A program made the translations under genes and the position numbers. This document shows positions 1 to 7,810 of a stretch of DNA of 44,463 nt, in pieces (the first letter of the stretch is position 1; every line of letters begins with the position of its first letter). Where the stretch lies: contig JARGFZ010000022.1 in the NCBI GenBank assembly GCA_029210965.1, positions 1 through 44,463 of the forward strand. The letters run 5' to 3'. The DNA comes from a bacterium (GTDB lineage: Bacteria > BMS3Abin14). The notes beneath the pieces were generated by a model that saw nothing but the letters and a program-made list of their open reading frames with translations, was not told the origin of the DNA and searched no databases.

Positions 1-113
1 TTGCGAAGATACTCTCCAACACCGGACTTCAGTATCTTCCTGCGGTATTTGGTCGATATGACTATGTGGTAACCCGTGTAGTAGACTGCATGCGCTTGTT
101 TGCGATACTCCAT
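1..113 (-). CDS. tnpA: IS200/IS605-type transposase TnpA, N-terminal part (runs off window)
   Basis: Translating the minus strand from the ATG at 113 gives 37 residues beginning MEYRKQAHAVYYTGYHIV and continuing with STKYRRKIL. This matches the start of Y1 HUH transposases of IS200/IS605 elements or the related RAYT proteins, where an HxV(I/V)xxTKYRRK block opens the catalytic domain. The catalytic HUH pair and tyrosine lie beyond the window edge, so activity cannot be judged. A 5-bp hairpin with a TTAC loop lies 40 bases upstream of the start, as expected for the left end of such an element. The gene points away from the neighbouring glcD. Confidence 0.75.
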   Translation of the reverse strand, partial: MEYRKQAHAVYYTGYHIVISTKYRRKILKSGVGEYLR

Positions 114-149
114 CCACGTATTCTAACCGAAGACAGCGGGTACTTTCAT

Positions 150-168
150 CTACGGGCTTACGCCCGCA
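150..168 (-). repeat. Left-end hairpin of IS200/IS605-like element
   Basis: CGGGC (153-157) pairs with GCCCG (162-166) around a TTAC loop, just upstream of the tnpA start. Subterminal imperfect hairpins of this kind are the DNA structures recognised by Y1 transposases. On the minus strand a GTAG tetranucleotide follows the stem, as in REP/RAYT systems. The outer boundary of the element cannot be fixed from one end. Confidence 0.5.
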
Positions 169-227
169 GAATTACGAATGAATATTAAATTTTTACGAGG
201 TTTATTATTACAGACACAGGACCTTCA

Positions 228-1646
228 ATGGACAGCAGTGTAAAAAACCAGATTCGCACTATCGTAGGTAAGGAACACTGTTCCGACAGGAAAGAGGACC
301 TTTTCCTCTACTCCTACGATGCCATGAACAGACGGTATCTACCCGACATGGTGGCCCACCCCTCTTCTGCGCAGGAGATCTCGCGCCTGATCAACCTTGC
401 TAATGAGAAGCTCTTCGCCATCGTTCCCAGGGGGGCTGGAACCGGCCTTACAGGAGGATCCCTGGCCGTGGACGGCGGTCTTGTTATTACGACCAGCAGG
501 ATGAACAGGATCCTGGAGATCGACCCGGAAAATCAGACAGCCTGGGTCGAGGCAGGGGTGTTTAACGGAGATCTTCAGTCAGCGGCCGCCGCGCACGGTC
601 TCTTTTTTCCGCCGGATCCTGCGAGCATGGACTTTTCCACCCTCGGGGGGAATGCGGCCGAAAACGCCGGCGGGGCCCGAGCGGTCAAGTACGGTGTAAC
701 CAGGGATTATGTCATGGCTCTGGAGGTGGTTATGCCCACCGGCGAGATCGTCCACACCGGTTCCGCCGCCATCAAGAGCGTGACTGGCTATGATCTTACC
801 AGGCTTATCGTGGGATCCGAGGGGACGTTGGGTGTCATCACACGACTCTGTCTGAAGCTGATCCCCATTCCGGAAGCAGTGGGGACGATGCTGGCAGCCT
901 TCCCCGAAATAAACACGGCAGCCAAGGCTGTGGCCATGATCATGTCCAGCCGGGTCACTCCGTCCACACTGGAGTTTATGGACCGAACCGCGGTAGAGTG
1001 CGTTAAGGAGTATCTCCAGGACGATATCCCCCCAGATGTGGCGGCCCTCCTCCTCATAGAGGTGGATGGCAGCCCCTCTGTTGTGGAGGCGGATTCCAAG
1101 GTTCTTGAAAAAAAGTGTCTTGAGGCTGGAGCGCGGTATGTGCAGTCCGCCCGGGAATCTGAGGAAAGGGAAGCGCTCTGGACAGCAAGACGGTCTCTGT
1201 CACCTGCCATCATGAAGATCCGGCCCCTGAAGATAAACGAGGATGTGGCTGTTCCCCGCATGAAGATTCCCGACCTCATAACCGGGATCGAGGAACTTGC
1301 CCGAAAGCACCGCCTTACGATCGTTAATTTCGGGCATGCCGGTGATGGCAACGTCCACGTTAACTTTCTCCTGGACCCTGAGGACAAGGAGGAAGTGTCT
1401 CGTGCGGATCACTGCGTCAAGGAACTTTTTCAACTCGTTATAGCCCTGGGAGGAACCCTTTCCGGAGAACACGGGATAGGGATAGCCAAGGCACCCTATC
1501 TTGATATCGAACTGGAATCCTCCGCCACGGATGTCATGAAGAAGATCAAGCATGCTCTCGACCCCAACAACATTCTGAACCCCCACAAGACTTTTGATTA
1601 CGACAAGACAAGCCTTGAAAGGGAACTCTCCCCTCACAATGGATAA
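228..1646 (+). CDS. glcD: FAD-binding oxidase, glycolate oxidase subunit GlcD-like (or D-lactate dehydrogenase)
   Basis: This is a 472-residue flavoprotein of the PCMH/VAO family, likely oxidising glycolate or another 2-hydroxyacid to the 2-oxoacid. The N-terminal FAD-binding domain (about residues 36-215) has PRGAGTGLTGG at 67-77 and a GSEGTLGVIT segment. The C-terminal cap domain has GHAGDGNVH from about residue 369 and GEHGIG from about residue 413, both typical of GlcD. Length fits the family. The downstream gene overlaps its stop by 8 bases and encodes an Fe-S partner, so the two probably form a membrane-peripheral GlcDF-like pair passing electrons to a quinone or Fe-S carrier. No GlcE is present. 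Glycolate and D-lactate cannot be separated from sequence alone; the nearby oxalate oxidoreductase favours C2 acids. Confidence 0.85.
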   Translation: MDSSVKNQIRTIVGKEHCSDRKEDLFLYSYDAMNRRYLPDMVAHPSSAQEISRLINLANEKLFAIVPRGAGTGLTGGSLAVDGGLVITTSRMNRILEIDPENQTAWVEAGVFNGDLQSAAAAHGLFFPPDPASMDFSTLGGNAAENAGGARAVKYGVTRDYVMALEVVMPTGEIVHTGSAAIKSVTGYDLTRLIVGSEGTLGVITRLCLKLIPIPEAVGTMLAAFPEINTAAKAVAMIMSSRVTPSTLEFMDRTAVECVKEYLQDDIPPDVAALLLIEVDGSPSVVEADSKVLEKKCLEAGARYVQSARESEEREALWTARRSLSPAIMKIRPLKINEDVAVPRMKIPDLITGIEELARKHRLTIVNFGHAGDGNVHVNFLLDPEDKEEVSRADHCVKELFQLVIALGGTLSGEHGIGIAKAPYLDIELESSATDVMKKIKHALDPNNILNPHKTFDYDKTSLERELSPHNG

Positions 1647-3066
1647 AGATCAGACCAGACAACTCAAGAGACAGTGCGTCAAGTGCGGGAAGTGCCAGAC
1701 GGTGTGCCCCCTTTTTTCAGTTCGGCCGATTGAGGCTTCCGCCGCCAGGGGAAAAATGGCCCTGGCTGAAGCTGTCACCCAGGGACACCTTGATGAATCC
1801 GATACCTACCGTAACTACCTGGAAACCTGCCTCCTGTGCGGCGCCTGCGAGGAAATTTGTCCCAACAAGGTCCAGACTCTGTCCGCCATGCTCGGTGCAA
1901 GGGAAAGGCTGGTTGCCAACGGGAGAAGCAAGTCAGGGAAAAAACTGATCCTTGAAAATGTTGTAGGTCGTCCTCGCCTGCTTGACCTTGCAATGAGACT
2001 TGGCAGGAACTTCCTGGGCCTTGCTTTTAGAAGGATCCCCGCCGAGAGTGGGATCAGGCGAAGGTTCCCGCTTCCCCTTATCACCCGTGACCGGACTCTT
2101 CCCAGCCTGGCCGACAACTTTTTCACAGACCGGTACAAGGGACAGGTGAACTCCGGATCAGGGCCAAAGGTGGGGATCTTCCCTGGCTGCATGACCAACT
2201 ATTTCTATCCCGGGACAGCCGAGGGAATAATAGGGCTTCTAAAAAAACTGGGAGCCTCTGTATACGTTCCTGAAGGTCAGGTCTGTTGCGGTATGCCGGC
2301 GCTGACGGGCGGGGCCAGGGAGGTTGTCAGGAAACTTGCATGTCAGAACCTGGAGGCCTTCGAGAAATACGAACTGGATGCTATTGTCACCGGCTGCGCC
2401 TCTTGTGGGGGCAATCTCAAGGAAAACTACGGTGGACTTCTCCGGGAAGCTGGTGTCGAAGATCAGCGCATCGAGGAGTTTACCTCCAAAGTGTTTGACA
2501 TTAACGAGTACCTGTTTCGCCACAGAGCACCTGATCCCCGGGAAGGTACGGTCCAGAAGGAAGAGGGAGGCAAGGAAGAGCTGATCGTAACCTACCACCA
2601 CCCATGCCATCTCCATAGAGTACAGGGAGTGAAAGCTGAGCCCATTGCTCTGATCCAGTCGACTCCAGGTGTCAGGTATGTCCCCATGGCAGATGATCAA
2701 CGGTGCTGCGGAATGGGCGGGTCCTTCAGCCTGGAGCATTATGATATGGCAAAGGAGGTGAACGACCAGAAGGTGGCCAGGATCATCGAGACTGGAGCTG
2801 ATGCCGTAGTGACCTCTTGCCCTGCCTGTATTATGCATATACGCGATGGTTTAAGCCGGAACCAAAGAGGGGACATCGAGGTCCTTCACCTTACGGAACT
2901 GCTTCAGCGGTATGACTGTGAAAAGCAGGAGGCAGGAAAGGCTTTGGACTCGGGGACACGGGGGCTGAAGACCGGAACATATGACGCAGAACACAGAACG
3001 CAGAATATAATCAGAGGCTTAAAGCCGGCAGATAAGAGAGACTATCTACTCCTTTTTGAAATTTGA
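1639..3066 (+). CDS. glcF: Fe-S oxidoreductase with two CCG domains, GlcF-like
   Basis: The start at 1639 overlaps the glcD stop in ATGGATAA, giving 475 residues. Two [4Fe-4S] ferredoxin motifs (CVKCGKCQTVCP from residue 13, CLLCGACEEICP from about residue 64) are followed by two cysteine-rich CCG domains with CCGM at about 216 and 356. This is the architecture of GlcF, LutA-type and HdrD-type electron-transfer subunits. It most likely takes electrons from the flavin of GlcD. The last roughly 45 residues (after ELLQRYD) look unlike the family: that DNA is made of short repeated words (ACGCAGAACACAGAACGCAG at 2984), so the natural stop has probably been lost and the frame extended into repeat DNA. 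Confidence 0.83.
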   Translation: MDKDQTRQLKRQCVKCGKCQTVCPLFSVRPIEASAARGKMALAEAVTQGHLDESDTYRNYLETCLLCGACEEICPNKVQTLSAMLGARERLVANGRSKSGKKLILENVVGRPRLLDLAMRLGRNFLGLAFRRIPAESGIRRRFPLPLITRDRTLPSLADNFFTDRYKGQVNSGSGPKVGIFPGCMTNYFYPGTAEGIIGLLKKLGASVYVPEGQVCCGMPALTGGAREVVRKLACQNLEAFEKYELDAIVTGCASCGGNLKENYGGLLREAGVEDQRIEEFTSKVFDINEYLFRHRAPDPREGTVQKEEGGKEELIVTYHHPCHLHRVQGVKAEPIALIQSTPGVRYVPMADDQRCCGMGGSFSLEHYDMAKEVNDQKVARIIETGADAVVTSCPACIMHIRDGLSRNQRGDIEVLHLTELLQRYDCEKQEAGKALDSGTRGLKTGTYDAEHRTQNIIRGLKPADKRDYLLLFEI

Positions 3067-3480
3067 AATTGAACCTTCTGGATCAAGGATTGAGTATGGG
3101 ATCTGAGATGTAAGATTTGAGATCGATAACCGTTCACCTTTTACTGAAAACGCTTTTAAATTAAATTTACAACCTGGAAGATTGATGACTTCGCAAAAAG
3201 TCATCAATGCGCCCCGCGCGGGGCGCCCAAATCAATGACTCCGGATATCAGTCATTGAATTGTCATACCAATCTGCAAAACCTGCAAATCCTGTTTATTT
3301 TCACCCCTGGAAGCCTTTTGAAAATGAGAACCCTTTCCTTTTGGGAGTTTAAATATTTTACCGGGTTGCCATGCACCTACCAGTAAGGTACACTTACACT
3401 GCTAGCCTGAAAAACGTTGCCAATCAAGCGGAAACAGCATATCTGCGAACCAGCCAGAGATGAAACGATGGGGGGGTCCA
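3067..3480. other. Intergenic gap with short-word repeats and a hairpin-repeat copy
   Basis: No gene is visible. Bases 3080-3125 consist of degenerate repeats of GGATCAAGGATT and GATCTGAGAT-like words. A copy of the MITE-like hairpin element lies at 3182-3260. The rest shows no recognisable signal. Confidence 0.6.
3182..3260. repeat. MITE-like hairpin element, copy 1 (left part)
   Basis: The first 59 bases match 25993-26051 with two differences. They hold three consecutive hairpins: TGATGACTT/AAGTCATCA, the self-complementary GCGCCCCGCGCGGGGCGC, and TCAATGACT/AGTCATTGA around a variable loop. The right terminal part seen in copy 2 is missing here. Confidence 0.7.
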
Positions 3481-3497
3481 CGTTTCCATATTTAGCG

Positions 3498-3539
3498 TTG
3501 ACAGTCGGGGCATACTTAAAGTATGTTTTGGTCTGACCA
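3498..3539 (+). promoter_or_regulatory. Promoter with overlapping FadR/GntR-type operator 1
   Basis: TTGACA at 3498-3503 is followed after 18 bases by TATGTT (3522-3527). The spacer contains a perfect palindrome CATACTT-A-AAGTATG (3511-3525). Immediately after the -10 lies TGGTCTGACCA (3529-3539), the TGGTnnnACCA palindrome bound by FadR/GntR (FCD-type) regulators. Occupancy there would block transcription start. A regulator of exactly this family is encoded about 2.5 kb downstream (6026-6790). The assignment of sites to that protein is inferred. Confidence 0.6.
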
Positions 3540-3552
3540 CCATACCATATGC

Positions 3553-3585
3553 TGATCAGACCTGCGGAGAATCTGGTCTGACCAG
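3553..3585 (+). promoter_or_regulatory. FadR/GntR-type operator 2 and a half site
   Basis: CTGGTCTGACCAG at 3573-3585 repeats the core of operator 1 exactly, with centres 45 bases apart. TGATCAGACC (3553-3562) between them carries an inverted half. The array ends 33 bases before the ATPase start. Two or three co-oriented sites suggest cooperative binding or looping. Confidence 0.55.
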
Positions 3586-3618
3586 CGGCCCATTGGACAA
3601 CCCGAAAGATGTCGAAAG

Positions 3619-6000
3619 ATGTCTAACCAGACAAGCGGGAATGAACCCATGAGCAAGGACGGTAGAGTTGATTCATACGGGATTCATGATTCTCGTGCAT
3701 CTATGAAAAAGGGATCAAAAGGACCGAAAAAGGTCAAAAAAACCTCAGCAAGTAATGCCGTGTTTACACCCAAAGACGAGCTTGATAGTCAAATTCGCGA
3801 AGAAAAAATACGGGAAGAAAAAAGACCTGAAGAAACTCCACAGAGGGTAAGACCTGGAAAAGAGTTCTCCCTTCGGGTGACCAAGGCCTTTATAGATGAT
3901 GAAGGTAAGGGACTTGCCCGGATCGACACAGGGCTCCTCCAGCAGCTCGGCGCCATGCCGGGAGAAGTTCTGCAGATCACCGGCCGCCGTTCCACGGTAG
4001 CTCGCGCCGCTCAACTCACCGCTAATTACACCGGCCAGGAACTCATTCAGATAGACGGGATCACCCGTGATAACGCCCAGGTCTCCATCGACGAATGGGT
4101 TACTGTCTCAAAGGTGCCTTTCAAGGGAGCCGATACGCTTCTCCTTGCTCCCGTAGAAGCCGGCGCTGCCATTCCCAAGGATGAGGAGCTTGCCCATATT
4201 CGCCACCTCCTCTCCGGTCTTCATGTGGTTGTGGGGGACAGAGTCCAGATCGTTTTCTTCGGAACCAGACCCCAGTTTTTTATCGTTGAGGGGATGAGCC
4301 CCAGGGGCTGTGTGCGGGTAAACGCAAACACCACCCTCTCCTTTAGAACTTCCGATTTCTCTCAGGAGAAATCGTCACGCACATCCTATGAGGACATAGG
4401 AGGCCTGGACGTAGAGCTGAGCCACGTCCGGGAAATGATAGAACTTCCGTTGAAGTTTCCTGAACTGTTCGGGGATCTGGGGATCGACCCACCCAAAGGG
4501 GTCTTGCTTTCGGGACCGCCAGGAACGGGAAAAACCCTCCTGGCGCGTACTATTTCCAGCGAGGTCAGGGCCCATTTCATCCATGTCAACGGCCCCGAGG
4601 TTATCCACAAATTCTACGGGGAGAGCGAAGCCAAGCTCAGACAGATTTTCGAGGAGGCCCGTAAGAACGCACCGAGCATCATCTTTCTGGATGAGATAGA
4701 CGCCCTTGCTCCCAAAAGGGCGCAGGTCATAGGAGATGTGGAAAAGCGCGTTGTGGCCCAGCTCCTTGCTCTCATGGATGGTGTGAAGTCCAGGGGCGAG
4801 GTCGTCATTATCGGCGCTACGAACATGCCTGAACTTCTCGACCCGGCGCTTAGGCGACCGGGTCGTTTTGATCGTGAGATAACCATCGGCTCTCCCAGCA
4901 GGGAAGGCCGCAAGCAGATCCTGAAGATACACTCCAGGACCATGCCTCTAGCCGAGGATGTGGACCTGGACCAACTGGCCGAGATATGCAACGGGTACGT
5001 GGGTGCGGACATAGCGGCCTTGTGCAAAGAGGCGGGCATGGCGACGCTGCGCCGGATCATGCCCGCCATCAAGTTCCAGCTGGACGAGAAGCCTATACTG
5101 AAGGAAGGGGCCGTGATCAAGGTTACCGCCGCCGATTTCGTCGAGGCTTACAAGACCGTGCAGCCCACCTCAACCAGGGAGTTCCATATAGAGAGGGCAA
5201 ACTTCGCCTTTGACGACGTGGGGGGCCTGGATGAGATCAAGAAAAACCTCCTTTCCATTGCCCAGTTCCCGAAACGCGATCTGCCAATCTTCGCCAACAC
5301 CCGACTGAGCCCCCCCAAAGGAGTCCTTCTTTCCGGGCCTTCCGGGACTGGTAAGACACTGATGGCCAGGGCCCTGTCGGGCCAGACCGGTATGACTCTC
5401 ATTGTTGTGGACCCTCCGACCCTCCTTTCCAAATGGGTAGGTGAAACTGAAAAGGGACTCAAGGAGGTCTTCAAACGAGCCAAACAGGCCTCACCATGTA
5501 TCCTGCTCATTGACGAAATTGAGGCCATCGCCCCGGCACGTACCGCTGAAGACGCAGGCGAGGTTTCCCAGCGCATCGTGAGCCAACTCTTCAGGGAACT
5601 GGATGAACTGCATGGATCACTGGGTGTCCTGGTAGTGGCAGCGACCAACCGAATTGATCTCATGGAACCTGCTCTTCTCAGAGCGGGACGTTTTGACTAC
5701 ATCATTGACTTCCCCAGGCCTTCAAGGGAAGAGAGGGTGCAGATTCTGGATATTTATCTCAAAGACATGCCCCTCGACCCCAAGGTTGACCTCGGACACC
5801 TCGCAGATCTGGGCGAAGGATGGTCTGGTGCAGACATCGAGGCCATGTGTAAAAAGGCGGTCATGTTTGCTCTGGACGAATGCCTCACCAGCAGTGAAAA
5901 GCCGGATCTTAATAAGTGCGTCATTGGCCCCGCTCATTTTGAGCAGGCTGCCGTGCAAAGCCATGTTTCAAACGATAGCCCCCCCGCAGTCCGGCACTAA
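3619..6000 (+). CDS. CDC48/p97/VAT-type double AAA+ ATPase
   Basis: The 793-residue protein has the CDC48 layout: an N-terminal double-psi-barrel domain (about 80-240, starting EFSLRVTKAFIDDEGKGLARI) and two AAA+ modules. Walker A is GPPGTGKT near residue 299 and GPSGTGKT near 573; Walker B is IIFLDEID near 354 and ILLIDEIE near 628. Both modules have the Arg-finger region (RRPGRFDREI, LRAGRFDYII). Such hexamers unfold or extract proteins for degradation or disassembly in the cytoplasm. A lysine/glutamate-rich extension of about 75 residues precedes the N domain; an internal Met at residue 11 is a possible alternative start, as the SD before 3619 is weak. The family is typical of archaea and eukaryotes and patchy in bacteria. 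It ends 25 bases before the GntR gene and may share its operator-controlled promoter. Confidence 0.9.
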   Translation: MSNQTSGNEPMSKDGRVDSYGIHDSRASMKKGSKGPKKVKKTSASNAVFTPKDELDSQIREEKIREEKRPEETPQRVRPGKEFSLRVTKAFIDDEGKGLARIDTGLLQQLGAMPGEVLQITGRRSTVARAAQLTANYTGQELIQIDGITRDNAQVSIDEWVTVSKVPFKGADTLLLAPVEAGAAIPKDEELAHIRHLLSGLHVVVGDRVQIVFFGTRPQFFIVEGMSPRGCVRVNANTTLSFRTSDFSQEKSSRTSYEDIGGLDVELSHVREMIELPLKFPELFGDLGIDPPKGVLLSGPPGTGKTLLARTISSEVRAHFIHVNGPEVIHKFYGESEAKLRQIFEEARKNAPSIIFLDEIDALAPKRAQVIGDVEKRVVAQLLALMDGVKSRGEVVIIGATNMPELLDPALRRPGRFDREITIGSPSREGRKQILKIHSRTMPLAEDVDLDQLAEICNGYVGADIAALCKEAGMATLRRIMPAIKFQLDEKPILKEGAVIKVTAADFVEAYKTVQPTSTREFHIERANFAFDDVGGLDEIKKNLLSIAQFPKRDLPIFANTRLSPPKGVLLSGPSGTGKTLMARALSGQTGMTLIVVDPPTLLSKWVGETEKGLKEVFKRAKQASPCILLIDEIEAIAPARTAEDAGEVSQRIVSQLFRELDELHGSLGVLVVAATNRIDLMEPALLRAGRFDYIIDFPRPSREERVQILDIYLKDMPLDPKVDLGHLADLGEGWSGADIEAMCKKAVMFALDECLTSSEKPDLNKCVIGPAHFEQAAVQSHVSNDSPPAVRH

Positions 6001-6025
6001 CATTTAGTTGTGGTTCCGGGAGGGG

Positions 6026-6790
6026 ATGAAAAAGGAATACAGATTGTTCAAGCCGGTTAAGAAGACCAGGGTCTACGAAGAGATCGTGATCAAGGTCAAA
6101 CAGATGATCGAGAAAGGCCGGCTCAACTCTGGAGATCAGCTTCCTTCGGAACGGGAGTTGGCGGAAGCATTCAACGTCAGCAGATCTTCGGTTCGGGAAG
6201 CACTCCGTTCACTGGAAACGCAGGGGTATCTGGAAAGCCGGCAGGGAGATGGAACATACATAGCCCGCCAGTCTTTGGAATCCCTGGTCAACCCGTTGGC
6301 CACGGTTATCTTCACCGAAAAAGACGGCCAGATGGAACTTTTCGAGATGCGCCGGCTCATTGAGCCACAGCTGGCCTTCCTTGCAGCCGAACGAGCTACA
6401 CCCGAGGAGATCATCATGCTCGGGAAGGCACTGCAGCTTCAGGAAGAAGCTTATGCAAAAGGGGAAAGTACGACAGAAGTTGACAAGGCCTTTCACTACA
6501 TCCTTGCCAAAGCAGCCAAAAACAAAGTCCTTTTGCGCATCATCGACAATATCATGGATCTTCTGTCCGAGAGCAGGGATAAGTACCTCCAGGTGGAGGG
6601 AAGATCCGAGAGGTCTCTTGCTCGTCACAGGGAGGTTTTAGACGCTATCAGGTCCGGGGACAAGGAACTCGCTACCAGGGTCATGCACGAACACCTGGAG
6701 GATATTGAGGATAGACTGTTCTCGGATAAAATAGGAGACAAAACTCAGAATACGACAGGAAAGGGGGGTAGAAAAAGAACGGTCCTTTAA
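6026..6790 (+). CDS. FadR-subfamily GntR transcriptional regulator (FCD domain)
   Basis: This is a 254-residue regulator. A winged helix-turn-helix (about 12-75) contains the GntR signature SGDQLPSERELAEAFNVSRSSVREALRSLE, and the C-terminal FCD ligand domain (about 95-230) binds small organic acids in this subfamily. The ATG at 6026 follows GGGAGGGG with a short spacing; an upstream TTG at 6008 is the alternative. The gene sits between the AAA ATPase and the oxalate oxidoreductase genes (47-base gap to the latter). It is the likely ligand-responsive repressor of this operon, acting at the TGGTCTGACCA sites at 3529 and 3574. The ligand could be oxalate, glycolate, glyoxylate or a related acid; that is inference. 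Confidence 0.88.
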   Translation: MKKEYRLFKPVKKTRVYEEIVIKVKQMIEKGRLNSGDQLPSERELAEAFNVSRSSVREALRSLETQGYLESRQGDGTYIARQSLESLVNPLATVIFTEKDGQMELFEMRRLIEPQLAFLAAERATPEEIIMLGKALQLQEEAYAKGESTTEVDKAFHYILAKAAKNKVLLRIIDNIMDLLSESRDKYLQVEGRSERSLARHREVLDAIRSGDKELATRVMHEHLEDIEDRLFSDKIGDKTQNTTGKGGRKRTVL

Positions 6791-6837
6791 AGAAGCTTTA
6801 CCAGGTTTCTACACATGAACAAAGGAGGAAATACGTT

Positions 6838-7446
6838 ATGTCACAAAAGGTGTATGAAGTCACAATTTGGGCACGTGGTGTGTTCCAGGACATGGAAGGA
6901 CGACACGCGACCCTGCTGATGGCAAACGCTGCTGACCTTGGCGGCAAGTTTGTTCAGGCATGGGATGATTATGCAGACCTTCCGGACCGTGTTGGCGTAC
7001 CGCTTCGCAAGTACGTTCGCCTTGCCGACGAAGAGATCGAGATGCGCTTCGTCTACGTGAACATCAACCCCTCGCTGGTTGTCCTCATGGACGATACCAT
7101 CGTCAAGGGTATGAACATCCTCAGGGGCATGCCCCAGGGTGGTTCCCTCGTGGTTAACACCAAGAGGACACCTGATGAGATCCTGGCCTTTATCCCCAAC
7201 AAGGAGCTTCTGGCCAACGTCGTGTGCGTGGATGCCAGCGGCCTTGCTGCTGATACCGCCATCGATTTCATGGGGTCCGAGGGTGGTGTGGAAGTTGCCG
7301 CCGTAGGCGCCGGCATTTCGGCACCCCTGGTTGGCGCAGCCGCCAAGGTCTGCGACAGGTTCATCATTGAGAACGTTGTGAAAGTCGCTTCCAACAAGAG
7401 TGCTGCGCAGGCCGGTTTTGATGCCGCACAGGTAAAAGCCCTGTAG
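6838..7446 (+). CDS. Oxalate oxidoreductase-type 2-oxoacid:ferredoxin oxidoreductase, gamma subunit
   Basis: This 202-residue protein belongs to the gamma (PorG/POR) family. The usual GRGGQG-type opening is replaced by ARGVFQDMEGRHA (residues about 13-25), so it is clearly off the pyruvate-enzyme branch. The SD AAGGAGG lies just before the ATG. It heads a tight gamma-delta-alpha-beta run (15-base gap to delta). In the well-studied Moorella oxalate oxidoreductase, as I recall, gamma and delta form one chain of about 315 residues; here 202 and 110 residues are separate. Identification as oxalate-specific comes mainly from the alpha subunit. Confidence 0.8.
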   Translation: MSQKVYEVTIWARGVFQDMEGRHATLLMANAADLGGKFVQAWDDYADLPDRVGVPLRKYVRLADEEIEMRFVYVNINPSLVVLMDDTIVKGMNILRGMPQGGSLVVNTKRTPDEILAFIPNKELLANVVCVDASGLAADTAIDFMGSEGGVEVAAVGAGISAPLVGAAAKVCDRFIIENVVKVASNKSAAQAGFDAAQVKAL

Positions 7447-7461
7447 TTGAAAGGAGAATAA

Positions 7462-7795
7462 TATGTCCAGATTTATTATCCCGAAGCACCTTGAGGTCCC
7501 CCTGGGAGCCTGTCTGCCTGCACCGGTCAAGGAGCAGCCTGGCATGATCACCGGCAACTGGCGGACCGAGCGGCCTGTTATTGATCACGAGGCCTGCACG
7601 ACTTGTCTGAACTGCTTCATCTATTGCCCGGATGCCTGCTGGCATTTGGATGACAAGACCGAGCAGATGGTGTGGAACGCCGATTACTGCAAGGGCTGCA
7701 TGATTTGTGTCAACGAGTGCCCTGCGAACTGTCTCTCGACGGTAAACGAGCTGGAGTTCCCCGACGGCGTTGTTCGTCTGGAGAAACCCTTCTAA
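7462..7795 (+). CDS. 2-oxoacid:ferredoxin oxidoreductase, delta (2x[4Fe-4S]) subunit
   Basis: This 110-residue ferredoxin-like subunit (ATG at 7463) has two complete [4Fe-4S] motifs, CTTCLNCFIYCPDAC (from about residue 45) and CKGCMICVNECPANC (from about residue 76). It would carry electrons from the catalytic alpha/beta core to external ferredoxin. The first 40 residues (PLGACLPAPVKEQPGMITGNWRTERP region) are the usual delta-subunit arm wrapping the complex. The gene follows gamma by 16 bases with an AAGGAG site and precedes alpha by 15 bases with GAGGAGG. Confidence 0.87.
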
Positions 7796-7810
7796 GAGGA
7801 GGTTTACAAG

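Noticed and set aside
3182-3260. CRISPR-like repeat because of repeated palindromes
   Set aside because: There is no regular repeat-spacer periodicity; the palindromes belong to a dispersed hairpin element found elsewhere in the window. No CRISPR array was seen anywhere.
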